DNA of 64,000 bases from Undibacterium sp049340185 (lineage in GTDB: Bacteria; Pseudomonadota; Gammaproteobacteria; Burkholderiales; Burkholderiaceae_D). The notes under the pieces are model-generated. The model saw only the letters and a program-made list of their open reading frames with translations. It did no database searches and was not told the origin of the DNA. The stretch covers positions 1-64,000 of the forward strand of contig NZ_JBMPPC010000007.1 in the NCBI RefSeq assembly GCF_049340185.1, read 5' to 3'. The position numbers and the translations under genes were made by a program. How positions within the stretch are numbered: the stretch's first letter is position 1; each line of letters opens with the position of its first letter. Shown here piece after piece: positions 37,789 to 46,794 of this stretch.

Positions 37789-40197
37789 ATGAATACTGAA
37801 CACATCAAGGTAGAACGTATCGCCTTACGTGAATGGCTGATGATCAGTTGTCTGATGTTGTTACTGACGGCAGGTCTGGCGTGGATGGCGACGCTGAACC
37901 GGATTGACTTGAGCCTGTACGATCGCTTCATGCAAGCCAATTCAGTTCCGGCACGTGATGACATCATCATTGTCGGCATTGATGATTACAGCCTGACAGA
38001 ACTGGGCAAGTGGCCATGGCCAAGAGCAAGACATGCTGAGCTGCTACAACAACTCTCTGCGGCCAAACCTCTGGCGATAGGACTCGACGTTTTTTTCCCA
38101 GAGGCAGAACCATCGAGTCTTGATGCCTCATCCAGCGGAGACCAGCAACTTGCTGCGGCACTCAGCGCCAACAATCTCACGGTACTACCGGTGTTTTCTG
38201 AAAACGCAGGCAAAGGTCTGAGTGTCGGCAAACCTATTCCGGCGCTCGCCAGCGCTGCACGGCAACTCTCGCATATTCACCTGGAATTGGATAAAGACGG
38301 CGTTGCCCGCAGCGTATTTCTAAGGGAAGGCATGAACGGCGAGATGTGGCCGCACATGGCTCTGGCAATGAAAGACGTCGCCCATAAGATTGCTCCCGGG
38401 ACTGAAGCCAATTTGCCCGGCGCACGTCTGTCCGCAGCTCTCCGCGCCGATTCGACTAAGTCAGGCAACGGTCTCTGGCAGCGTGATTACCAGATGCATA
38501 TTCCCTTTTATGGCAGCAGCGGTCACTTCAAATCGGTTCCTTATGTCGCAGTTTTACGTGGTGAGGTGCCGGCCGATTTTTTTAAAAATAAATATGTGCT
38601 GATCGGGCCGACGGCGGTCGGCATGGCGGATTCCTTCCCTACGCCCGTATCTGCCAACGAGGGCATGATCGCCGGGATCGAGATCCATGCCAATATTCTG
38701 GCAAGCTTGCTCGACGGCCGTTCTGTGCAGATGGCATCGAATCTGGAAGCCAGTTTGTATTGCTTGTGCCCGGTACTTCTTGCGATGCTGGCCTATTTGT
38801 TTTTGTCACCGCGACTCGCCTTATTGACGACCTTCTTTTTATTTATCGGCGTGCTGGCGGCTAGCTATCTGGCCATGCGAAGCGGCCTGTGGTTACCTCC
38901 GGCTGCGGCCTTAGTCTCGTTGATGATTGCTTATCCGCTTTGGAGCTGGCGCCGCCTTGAGGCAGCAATACGTTATCTCGGTGAAGAATTCATTTTGCTC
39001 GATAACGAACCCCATCTGCTACCGGAATTAAAAGCCACAGACGAGGAAGAAAAGCGTCCAGTACAAGACAGGCTGGAACAACGCATCGATGCCATGCAAG
39101 TCGCAGCACGACGGGTACGGGATCTGCGGCAGTTTGTCAGCGACAGTCTCAGCAGCCTGCCGGATGCAACCCTGGTCACGACTACCGACGGCAATGTGCT
39201 GCTATCGAACCAGATTGCCAAGACCTATTTCGCCAGCATCGGCGTGCCGCAAGTCAACGATGCTCTGGTTCCTTATCTGTTCGCCAAGATGAATCCTCCG
39301 CAGCTACAGGAGCAACTCCCTGGCGACGCATTTAGCTGGTGGAATTTACTGGATTTGCAAAAAACTACCATCATGGTCAGCGGGATCGAAGTAGTCGATC
39401 CGCGCGGACGGGATTTACTGATCAAGAGCGCCCCTTGCTACTCGGGTAAAAAAGAACTCGTTGGCTGGATTGTCAGCCTGATTAACATCACGGCGATTCG
39501 CGCTGCCGAACGCAGCCGCGATGAGACTTTGCATTTTATTTCGCATGATATGCGGGCACCGCAAGCGTCTATCCTCGCCTTATTGGAGCTGCAACAGGAT
39601 CCTGCAACGGCACTGCCACAAGACGAATTTCTCAAGCGCATAGAGAAAGCCTCACGCATCACGCTCGGGCTGGCGGATAATTTTGTCCAGCTAGCACGTG
39701 CCGAATCACAGAATTATCATCTTGAAGATATGGATTTTCAGGATGTCTTACTCGATGCCAGCGAAGAGATGTGGACACTCGCCAAAAGCAAGCACATCAA
39801 GATCGTCACCCAGATCCCCGAAGGGGATTATCCGGTTCGTGTCGACCGTGCTCTGATGACACGGGCATTGACCAATCTTTTATCGAACGGGATCAAATAT
39901 AGCCCCTCCGATACCACCATTACCTGTAGCCTGGAATATGAAGCGGGATTAGTCGAAGCAAGCGTCATCTGCACCATCAAAGATCAAGGTTACGGCATCG
40001 CCAGAGTAGATCAGCCAAAACTATTTCAGCGCTTTCAGCGTTTCAAACATGGTGAGCAACCCAAAAACGATGGCGTTGGCTTGGGGATGGTCTTTGTAAA
40101 AGCCGTTATCGATCACCATCATGGTCAGATCAGTTTTGTCAGTGCACCCAACGAAGGCACGACATTTCATATCAAATTGCCAGCATTTAGCGTTTGA
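37789..40197 (+). CDS. CHASE2-domain sensor histidine kinase
   Basis: An 802-aa kinase with an N-terminal membrane helix (about 15-35). A large periplasmic CHASE2 domain (about 40-320) includes DDIIIVGIDDYSLTELGKWP and FFKNKYVLIGPTAVGMADSF. Three membrane helices follow (about 325-390), then a PAS-like region (about 450-570). The kinase core has HFISHDMRAPQASILALLEL (H-box), LTNLLSNGIKYSP (N-box), KDQGYGI (G1) and NDGVGLGMVFVKAV (G2). It ends the regulator-FecR-CHASE2 group and probably phosphorylates the regulator at 35303. The signal sensed is unknown. Confidence 0.93.
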   Translation: MNTEHIKVERIALREWLMISCLMLLLTAGLAWMATLNRIDLSLYDRFMQANSVPARDDIIIVGIDDYSLTELGKWPWPRARHAELLQQLSAAKPLAIGLDVFFPEAEPSSLDASSSGDQQLAAALSANNLTVLPVFSENAGKGLSVGKPIPALASAARQLSHIHLELDKDGVARSVFLREGMNGEMWPHMALAMKDVAHKIAPGTEANLPGARLSAALRADSTKSGNGLWQRDYQMHIPFYGSSGHFKSVPYVAVLRGEVPADFFKNKYVLIGPTAVGMADSFPTPVSANEGMIAGIEIHANILASLLDGRSVQMASNLEASLYCLCPVLLAMLAYLFLSPRLALLTTFFLFIGVLAASYLAMRSGLWLPPAAALVSLMIAYPLWSWRRLEAAIRYLGEEFILLDNEPHLLPELKATDEEEKRPVQDRLEQRIDAMQVAARRVRDLRQFVSDSLSSLPDATLVTTTDGNVLLSNQIAKTYFASIGVPQVNDALVPYLFAKMNPPQLQEQLPGDAFSWWNLLDLQKTTIMVSGIEVVDPRGRDLLIKSAPCYSGKKELVGWIVSLINITAIRAAERSRDETLHFISHDMRAPQASILALLELQQDPATALPQDEFLKRIEKASRITLGLADNFVQLARAESQNYHLEDMDFQDVLLDASEEMWTLAKSKHIKIVTQIPEGDYPVRVDRALMTRALTNLLSNGIKYSPSDTTITCSLEYEAGLVEASVICTIKDQGYGIARVDQPKLFQRFQRFKHGEQPKNDGVGLGMVFVKAVIDHHHGQISFVSAPNEGTTFHIKLPAFSV

Positions 40198-40288
40198 TCT
40201 CGCGCAATGCGGTCGTCTACGCCAGAAAATCTTTGCTCTGACGCGTTATAATGCAGACTTCCACCTTGATCTTACGCTGCGTTACGCC

Positions 40289-41578
40289 ATGCAACTCCTA
40301 GCCGTCGGCCTCAACCATACGACTGCGCCGCTTTCACTCCGTGAAAAAGTCGCGTTCTCTCCTGACCAGATCGGCCAGGCAGTGGTTGCTGCGCGCTCCT
40401 GGTTTGGTCGTGAGGCAAGCCAGCATGATGCTTTTCATGCAAATGTAGAGGCCGCTATTTTATCGACCTGCAATCGCACTGAAATGTATGCGGCCAGCCA
40501 CGTCGATAATCCTGTTGATGCCACCGCCCATTTTCTTGCGGACTTCCACAAACTGCCTTACTCAGAATTACGCCATCACCTGTACACACTACCGCAGGAC
40601 AATGCTGTGCGTCACGCGTTTCGCGTCGCCTCCGGTTTGGACTCGATGGTTCTCGGCGAGCCACAAATTTTAGGTCAGATGAAAGATGCCGTGCGTCAGG
40701 CTGATGCCGCAGGCGGACTAGGCACTTATCTGCATCAATTATTTCAGCGTACCTTTGCCGTCGCCAAAGAAGTCCGCAGCACCACCGAAATCGGTGCGCA
40801 TAGCGTCTCAATGGCCGCCGCCGCGGTACGCTTGTCACAACGTATTTTTGATACCATTTCTGAGCAGCATGTGCTGTTTATCGGCGCGGGCGAAATGATC
40901 GAACTATGTGCGACGCACTTCGCCGCACAGAATCCTAAAAGCATCACGATAGCCAACCGTACGCTCGAACGCGGCGAAGCACTTGCCCATCGCTTCAACG
41001 GCAAAGCGATTCGCCTGGCTGAATTGCCTCAGTGCTTATCGCAATTCGACATCATCATTTCCTGTACTGCGTCCACCTTACCTATTATTGGACTGGGCAT
41101 GGTAGAACGCGCTGTTAAAGCGCGCCGCCACCGCCCTATCTTCATGGTCGATCTGGCAGTACCGCGCGATATCGAAACAGAGGTCGGCGCACTTGATGAC
41201 GTATTTCTCTACACCGTCGATGATCTTGGCAATGTGGTACAGACTGGCATAGAAAACCGTCAGGCAGCTGTCGCTCAGGCAGAAGCTATCATCGAAACAC
41301 GCGTACAGTCATTCATGCACTGGGTCGATGGGCGCATTGTGGTGCCTGTGATTCAGGATCTGCATGAAAACAGCGAGGCAATGCGCCTGCTGGAACTCGA
41401 ACGTGCGCGCAAAATGCTGGCACGCGGCGATGACGTAGAAGCGGTGCTCGAAGCACTCTCCAAAGGTCTGACTGCTAAATTTTTGCATGGACCGCAACAG
41501 GCACTGCATCAGGCCAGCGGCGACGAACGCGCTCGTCTGGCAACCCTGCTGCCACAGTTGTTCCGCACTAAGCGTTAG
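40289..41578 (+). CDS. hemA: Glutamyl-tRNA reductase
   Basis: HemA reduces glutamyl-tRNA to glutamate-1-semialdehyde, the first step of tetrapyrrole synthesis by the C5 pathway. The 429-aa protein begins MQLLAVGLNHTTAPLSLREK and carries the catalytic Cys in ILSTCNRTEMYA. It also has VASGLDSMVLGEPQILGQMK, the NADPH-binding IGAGEMIELCATHFA, and MVDLAVPRDIE. An in-frame extension back to 40121 overlaps the previous gene and is rejected. prfA follows after 107 bp. Confidence 0.97.
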   Translation: MQLLAVGLNHTTAPLSLREKVAFSPDQIGQAVVAARSWFGREASQHDAFHANVEAAILSTCNRTEMYAASHVDNPVDATAHFLADFHKLPYSELRHHLYTLPQDNAVRHAFRVASGLDSMVLGEPQILGQMKDAVRQADAAGGLGTYLHQLFQRTFAVAKEVRSTTEIGAHSVSMAAAAVRLSQRIFDTISEQHVLFIGAGEMIELCATHFAAQNPKSITIANRTLERGEALAHRFNGKAIRLAELPQCLSQFDIIISCTASTLPIIGLGMVERAVKARRHRPIFMVDLAVPRDIETEVGALDDVFLYTVDDLGNVVQTGIENRQAAVAQAEAIIETRVQSFMHWVDGRIVVPVIQDLHENSEAMRLLELERARKMLARGDDVEAVLEALSKGLTAKFLHGPQQALHQASGDERARLATLLPQLFRTKR

Positions 41579-41685
41579 CGACGCCTGACAGCCGCCAGGC
41601 CATCGCGCCCGGCACTCTATTCGATGCGACGATCTGCTCGTACATCCTCCGATATTCCCCCGTATTGATTAAATTAGGTAAGACA

Positions 41686-42765
41686 ATGAAACCATCGATG
41701 CTTTCAAAACTCGATCAATTGGCAGAACGCCTGGTCGAGGTCGGCCAACTCCTGAATCAGGAAGGCGTCACCAATGACATGGACAACTATCGCAAGCTGA
41801 CGCGCGAACATGCCGAACTTGAACCGTTGGTTGAGCTATATCAAAATTATCAGCAGGCGCAAGCCGATATCGACTCTGCACAGGAGATGATGGCCGATCC
41901 TGATATGAAGGATTTCGCGCAGGAAGAAATTAATGCCGCCAGACAGCGCATGGAAGAATTGCAAGTCGACCTGCAAAAAATGCTGCTGCCGAAAGATCCG
42001 AACGATGAGCGCAATATCTTGCTCGAAGTTCGCGCTGGTACCGGCGGTGACGAAGCGGCGCTGTTCGCAGGTGATCTGCTACGCATGTACACCCGCTTCG
42101 CAGAGCGTAATCGCTGGCAAATCGAAATGATGTCCGAATCGCCATCAGAGCTTGGCGGGTATAAAGAGGTCATCGTACGTATTGCCGGTTTCGGCGCTTA
42201 TTCCAAATTAAAATTCGAATCCGGCGGTCACCGCGTCCAGCGTGTTCCCGCTACCGAAACGCAAGGCCGCATCCATACCTCGGCCTGCACGGTAGCCGTC
42301 ATGCCAGAGGCAGATGAACTCGCAGACGTGGTCATCAACAACGCCGACCTGCGCATCGATACCTTCCGCGCATCAGGTGCCGGTGGTCAGCATATTAATA
42401 AAACGGATTCTGCCGTGCGTCTCACGCATTTACCGACCGGTATCGTGGTCGAATGTCAGGATGGCCGCAGTCAGCATCAAAATAAAGCACAGGCAATGCG
42501 CGTCTTGGCGACCCGTATCATGGATGGTCAGATGCGCGAGAAGCAAGCAAAAGAAGCGGCGACCCGCAAGAGTCTGATCGGCTCAGGCGACCGCAGCGAA
42601 CGCATCCGTACCTATAATTACCCGCAAGGCCGCATGACGGATCACCGCATTAACCTGACTTTATACAAACTCGACTTCATCATGGATGGCGAGCTGACAG
42701 AATTGACAAACGCCCTGGTTGCGGAACATCAGGCCGAGTTACTAGCGGCATTAGGTGATGACTAA
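41686..42765 (+). CDS. prfA: Peptide chain release factor 1
   Basis: RF1 recognises UAA and UAG stop codons. The 359-aa protein starts at ATG 41686 (MKPSMLSKLDQLAERL). It has the codon-recognition PAT-like segment (VPATETQGRIHTSAC) and the catalytic loop GAGGQHINKTDSAVRLTHLP with GGQ, the site methylated by PrmC. Its modifying enzyme PrmC is encoded two genes downstream. An R2 repeat begins 7 bp after the stop. Confidence 0.97.
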   Translation: MKPSMLSKLDQLAERLVEVGQLLNQEGVTNDMDNYRKLTREHAELEPLVELYQNYQQAQADIDSAQEMMADPDMKDFAQEEINAARQRMEELQVDLQKMLLPKDPNDERNILLEVRAGTGGDEAALFAGDLLRMYTRFAERNRWQIEMMSESPSELGGYKEVIVRIAGFGAYSKLKFESGGHRVQRVPATETQGRIHTSACTVAVMPEADELADVVINNADLRIDTFRASGAGGQHINKTDSAVRLTHLPTGIVVECQDGRSQHQNKAQAMRVLATRIMDGQMREKQAKEAATRKSLIGSGDRSERIRTYNYPQGRMTDHRINLTLYKLDFIMDGELTELTNALVAEHQAELLAALGDD

Positions 42766-42771
42766 AATGAT

Positions 42772-42868
42772 AAATAGGGGGAGTATATGTATTGATATCT
42801 GTATTCCGCACGTTACATAAGCGGATTAAAGGATTGATATCATATACCTCACCCAGTATATCGATAAA
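42772..42868. repeat. R2 repeat, copy b, in the prfA-dsbB gap
   Basis: AAATAGGGGGAGTATATG (42772-42789) is the R2 core. An imperfect inverted counterpart CATATACCTCACCC is at 42841-42854, and GATATC lies within both arms. Between them ATTCCGC and GCGGATT form a small hairpin, as in copy a. The rest of the 308-bp gap up to dsbB holds no visible gene. Confidence 0.5.
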
Positions 42869-43073
42869 AAATTGGCATCTACTCTGATCGTGATCACTCG
42901 CAGCGCTCTGCCAGCTATCACTTCGCGCGGCGAGATCGACAGTATCTGCGGACGAATCTGAGAGTCAATGAAGCCGCTATTTTGCTATTCGCGAACAAAT
43001 ACTACGTTTAGTCACAGAACCAATTGCCGCTTAGGGTATCCTACGGCAAGTTCAATTATTTCCTCAGTTCGCC

Positions 43074-43580
43074 ATGACCCGCACAAAAACCATTCTAATC
43101 TCTGTCGCCACGATTTGTATTGCCCTGCTCGGCTTTGCCCTGTATCTGCAACTTGTAAAAAACATGCCGCCCTGCCCGCTGTGCGTCATGCAGCGTTATG
43201 CGTTTATTTTCATTGCGATATGTTGCCTGATCGCTCTTGCTTTGCAGGGTCAAGCCCGTCGCATCAGCAGCGGCCTGGCCTTGCTATCCTCACTCAGCGG
43301 CCTGGGGATCGCAAGCAAGCATCTGTGGCTACTCGCCAATCCTGAACTGACTTGCGGCATCGATCCTTATGAAACTGTCTTAAACAAGATATTTACGGCG
43401 CAATGGCTGCCTATCATGTTTAAAGCCGACGGCTTGTGCGAGACACCTTACCCGCCGATTATCGGTCTGTCGATTCCTGGCTGGGCAGCGGTATGGTTTG
43501 GCGTCTTCACCATCGCGCTATTGTTTGCCCTGCTGCAAAAAGACAATACGCAACGCGGTTTATTTGGTCGTCACCGCTAA
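43074..43580 (+). CDS. dsbB: Disulfide bond formation protein B
   Basis: DsbB re-oxidises DsbA and passes electrons to quinone. The 168-aa inner-membrane protein has four hydrophobic helices, the first periplasmic Cys pair in MPPCPLCVMQRYAF and the second pair in ELTCGID...DGLCETPYPP. The quinone-proximal Arg follows CVMQR. Its stop codon overlaps the prmC start (TAATG), so the two are translationally coupled. Confidence 0.95.
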   Translation: MTRTKTILISVATICIALLGFALYLQLVKNMPPCPLCVMQRYAFIFIAICCLIALALQGQARRISSGLALLSSLSGLGIASKHLWLLANPELTCGIDPYETVLNKIFTAQWLPIMFKADGLCETPYPPIIGLSIPGWAAVWFGVFTIALLFALLQKDNTQRGLFGRHR

Positions 43581-44425
43581 TGACACACTGGATCCATGAA
43601 GGTATCAGTATCGGTGCCTGCCAGACAGCCAGTCCGCTCGATGTGGTTGATACGCGCATCCTGATGATGCATGCGCTGGGACTGACCCGCATCCAGCTGA
43701 TCACGCAATCGGAAGAGCGCCTCGACGCAGCACAGGCCGCCAGACTCGATCAACTTCTGGCACGCCGTTACGACGGCGAACCTATCGCGTATCTGATTGG
43801 TGAACGTGAATTTTTCGGCCTGCCTTTCCATGTCACCAGCGATGTGCTGATACCACGTCATGAAACCGAATTATTGGTCGAATTGGCCGTTGAGCGCGCG
43901 CCACAACAGGGTCGCCTGCTCGATATAGGGACAGGATCTGGTGCCATTGCCATTGCGATTGCGCACCAGCGACCTGATCTGACGGTCACAGCAACCGACA
44001 TCAGCACGGCAGCAGTCGCCGTGGCACAGCAGAATGCCGACCGCAATGTCCCGAACAGCAAAATGCGCCTGCTACCAAGCGACTGGTTCTCGGCATTAGG
44101 CGATGAGCAATTCGATACCATCGTCAGTAATCCGCCCTACATCGTCAAAGACGATCATCATCTGCAACAGGGGGATTTGCGCTTCGAACCCATCATCGCA
44201 CTCACCGATCAGGCCGATGGTTTAACTGGCTACCGTATCATCATTCAAGGTGCGGCACAACGCCTGAGCGCGCAAGGCTGGCTGTTGATGGAACACGGCT
44301 ATGATCAGGCACCGGCAGTACGCGAGTTACTGACGCAACACGGATTTATCGAGGTACAAAGCTGGATCGATCTGGGTGGTATTGAGCGCGTTACCGGCGG
44401 CAGATTGCCAGAAAATCCAGCGTAA
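43580..44425 (+). CDS. prmC: Peptide chain release factor N5-glutamine methyltransferase
   Basis: PrmC methylates the Gln of the GGQ motif in RF1 and RF2. The 281-aa SAM-dependent enzyme shows an N-terminal helical domain, VLIPRHETELLVELA, and the SAM loop LLDIGTGSGAIAIAIA. The substrate-binding NPPY in TIVSNPPYIV and a C-terminal EHGYDQ segment follow. The ATG at 43580 overlaps the dsbB stop. prmC is often next to prfA and grxD in this group; here dsbB intervenes and grxD is 12 kb away. Confidence 0.94.
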   Translation: MTHWIHEGISIGACQTASPLDVVDTRILMMHALGLTRIQLITQSEERLDAAQAARLDQLLARRYDGEPIAYLIGEREFFGLPFHVTSDVLIPRHETELLVELAVERAPQQGRLLDIGTGSGAIAIAIAHQRPDLTVTATDISTAAVAVAQQNADRNVPNSKMRLLPSDWFSALGDEQFDTIVSNPPYIVKDDHHLQQGDLRFEPIIALTDQADGLTGYRIIIQGAAQRLSAQGWLLMEHGYDQAPAVRELLTQHGFIEVQSWIDLGGIERVTGGRLPENPA

Positions 44426-44468
44426 ATATACTGGTAGAAATGCGTCTTCTTACCGACGCATTTCACCA

Positions 44469-45866
44469 TCACAGAGCCGTCGATTTTGCCAGAACCGGCA
44501 AGATAATTTCGACGCATAAACCACCTGGCGCGCCACCGGCTTGCGCCAGATTACTCGCGATGATGCTGCCGCCATGTGCAAAGATCACGCGCTGCGCAAT
44601 CGCCAGCCCCAGGCCGTAACCATCCGCATTTCGCCCCGCTCCGGCAGCGCTGTTTGCACTGGCATTCGCGCCTCGGAAAAACGGCTCAAAGATGGTTTGC
44701 AGCTCAGACTCTGGCACGCCTTTACCTTCATCGAGTATCCGTACTCTGAGTTGCTTAGCGCCCGCTGCACTTGATTGCGTCACTGAGAGAGGCGCCGCTT
44801 CCAGCTGTGCTTCCAGACGGACAATGCCATTGTCCCTGGTATATTTGATGGCATTGCGCACGACATTTTCTAAAGCCCGGTACAGCAATTCATAACGGCC
44901 TCGCAGCAATACATCCTGTCCCATTACACTACCGGAAAACACCAGCTCCTTGCTCTGCGATTCCGCCTCGAAGCCTGCGTTATCGACAATCTCGGCCAGC
45001 AATTCATCCACCTGAATACTGTCCATGCTCGCCATGACACCGGCTTCAATACGCGACAAAGTCAGCAGTTCACCGACCAGCTTGTCCATGCGTACACCTT
45101 CACGCTCTATCCTGTCCATCGAGGCATCGACCCGCTCGGGCTGTTGCCGCGCCAGACCAATCGCGGCCTGTAACCTTGCCAGTGGCGAACGCAACTCGTG
45201 CGAGACATCATGCAAGAGGCGGCGCTGACTTTCCATCAGGTGAGCGAGTTGCTCTGCCATGCTGTCAAATTCGCGTCCCAGATCTGCCAGTTCATCCTGC
45301 CTTCTGCCCATACTGGCACCGACTCTGGTCTGTAAATTCCCCTCGGCCAAAGAAATAAATGCAGTACGCAAATGACGTATCGGTTTCGACATATACCAGG
45401 CCAGTAAAGCAGCAAACAAGAGGCTTGCCAGCAATACTGCCGCCATCGGAATAAATACATCAAACTCGCGCGGCCAGCGCGGTGAGGGCGGCGGCATGCC
45501 ATGATCGCCCCCTAACCTGTCGTCGTGCCGGAATCCCGGATGATCGAGGTGTTCGGGCGGCTCAGGATGCGTGATTCCAAGACGATTATTCCTGTCTGGA
45601 GGGGAAATATGGCGAGGCAATAATTCCGGTCGGTCCGGCCGGGCTTGTAGCTCTCCCGCAGGCGTAGTATCTGGCGGTGTGACATCTGACAAAACATCAG
45701 GCGGCAATACCATCGCCGGATGCTCTTTTGCGTATAGCAAATCGGCCGCCGCATGCGCTTCCTGCTCACGCTGATGCTTGAGTGACAGAGTACTGCCGAT
45801 ACCGGCAATTGCCGTTAATTGCGCCAGCCAGATGAAGAAGAAAAATTTCCAGAACAGGCGACCCAC
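44469..45866 (-). CDS. cpxA: CpxA-like sensor histidine kinase
   Basis: A 465-aa kinase with an N-terminal helix (about 5-28). The periplasmic loop of roughly 120 residues is rich in Pro, His and Asp (for example PRHISPPDRNNR, HLDHPGFRHDDR). A second helix (about 150-172), then HAMP (SKPIRHLRTAFISLAEGNLQ), follows. The kinase core has HDVSHELRSPLARLQAAIG, VRNAIKYTRDNG, RILDEGKGVPE and GYGLGLAIAQRV. HDVSHELRSPL is the CpxA-type H-box. It lies 3 bp after its regulator. The His-rich sensor loop could bind metal, which is inference. Confidence 0.9.
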   Translation of the reverse strand: MGRLFWKFFFFIWLAQLTAIAGIGSTLSLKHQREQEAHAAADLLYAKEHPAMVLPPDVLSDVTPPDTTPAGELQARPDRPELLPRHISPPDRNNRLGITHPEPPEHLDHPGFRHDDRLGGDHGMPPPSPRWPREFDVFIPMAAVLLASLLFAALLAWYMSKPIRHLRTAFISLAEGNLQTRVGASMGRRQDELADLGREFDSMAEQLAHLMESQRRLLHDVSHELRSPLARLQAAIGLARQQPERVDASMDRIEREGVRMDKLVGELLTLSRIEAGVMASMDSIQVDELLAEIVDNAGFEAESQSKELVFSGSVMGQDVLLRGRYELLYRALENVVRNAIKYTRDNGIVRLEAQLEAAPLSVTQSSAAGAKQLRVRILDEGKGVPESELQTIFEPFFRGANASANSAAGAGRNADGYGLGLAIAQRVIFAHGGSIIASNLAQAGGAPGGLCVEIILPVLAKSTAL

Positions 45867-45869
45867 CGC

Positions 45870-46559
45870 TTACTCCTTGGTCAGCATATAACCTTGCCGA
45901 TACACGGTCTGAATGACGGCGCGGCCATCGGTTAATGGACCCAATTTTTGGCGAATACTACTCAGATGCACGTCGATATTGCGGTCAAAGCGCGTCAGGG
46001 GGCGCCCCAGGCCTTGTTCGGATAAATCATTTTTGCTGACGGTGCGGCCCGCATTTCGGGCGAGTATTTCCAGCAGGGTAAATTCAGTACTAGTGAGTTC
46101 CAGAGGCTGTCCGCTCCATTCGGCGCGGCGCTGACTTTGCCAGATGCTCAGGGCACCGACCACCAGTGGCAGGACTTGTACGTCGCTACCGGGCGCACTC
46201 TGAGTCCGGCGTAAAATCGCTCGGATACGAGCCAGCAACTCACGGGGCGTGCACGGCTTGGGAACATAATCATCAGCCCCCAGTTCCAGTCCAATGATAC
46301 GGTCAACATCATCCCCTTTGGCAGTCAGCATCAGGACCGGCATACGACTCTGGGCGCGGATGCGGCGCAACGCCTCAATCCCGTTCATATACGGCATCAT
46401 GATGTCCAGCACCACAATCGCATGATGACCGGTCAAAGCCTCACTCACCGCTTGGGCGCCATCATGGACCACAGTAACGACATAGTCTTCACGCTCAAGG
46501 TATTCCCTGAGCATATCAACCAGTTCGACATCATCATCGGCGAGCAGTACCTTGGTCAT
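45870..46559 (-). CDS. cpxR: CpxR-like response regulator
   Basis: A 229-aa OmpR-family regulator. The receiver domain has VLLADDDVELVDML, IVVLDIMMPYMNGIEAL (phospho-acceptor Asp), VLMLTAKGDDVDR and GADDYVPKPCTPRELLARI. The DNA-binding domain has ELTSTEFTLLEILARNAGRT, VSKNDLSEQGLGR, DRNIDVHLSSIRQKLG and YRQGYML. Two perfect TTTAC-N5-TTTAC boxes lie 87-157 bp upstream of its start, the reverse complement of the CpxR consensus, which supports the CpxR name and autoregulation. Confidence 0.9.
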   Translation of the reverse strand: MTKVLLADDDVELVDMLREYLEREDYVVTVVHDGAQAVSEALTGHHAIVVLDIMMPYMNGIEALRRIRAQSRMPVLMLTAKGDDVDRIIGLELGADDYVPKPCTPRELLARIRAILRRTQSAPGSDVQVLPLVVGALSIWQSQRRAEWSGQPLELTSTEFTLLEILARNAGRTVSKNDLSEQGLGRPLTRFDRNIDVHLSSIRQKLGPLTDGRAVIQTVYRQGYMLTKE

Positions 46560-46645
46560 TGCATTGGCTAGAGTAGATTTGTAACAGGGTCATCATACCG
46601 AATTTCTCCCGTAACGACGTGCACAAAGACCCGGGAAAAGCCTGA

Positions 46646-46716
46646 TTTACCCAGATTTACAGTCACACCGGACTCACCGGAACGGGCATCTGTTGCAGAT
46701 TTTTACCGGCCTTTAC
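46646..46716. promoter_or_regulatory. Two CpxR-type boxes
   Basis: TTTAC-CCAGA-TTTAC at 46646-46660 and TTTAC-CGGCC-TTTAC at 46702-46716, both exact matches to GTAAA-N5-GTAAA on the minus strand. A single TTTAC lies at 46733. They are in the divergent gap between cpxR and the dioxygenase-like gene and could control both. Confidence 0.7.
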
Positions 46717-46794
46717 GCCGCCTTAACCTCGTTTTACAACTCTCCGGCAGACAATGCAAGCATTCCCCACCATACATTACTCAGAGGAGATCAC

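Noticed and set aside
40121..40288. N-terminal extension of HemA
   Set aside because: It overlaps the end of the CHASE2 kinase gene, and MQLLAVGLNHTT is the normal HemA start.
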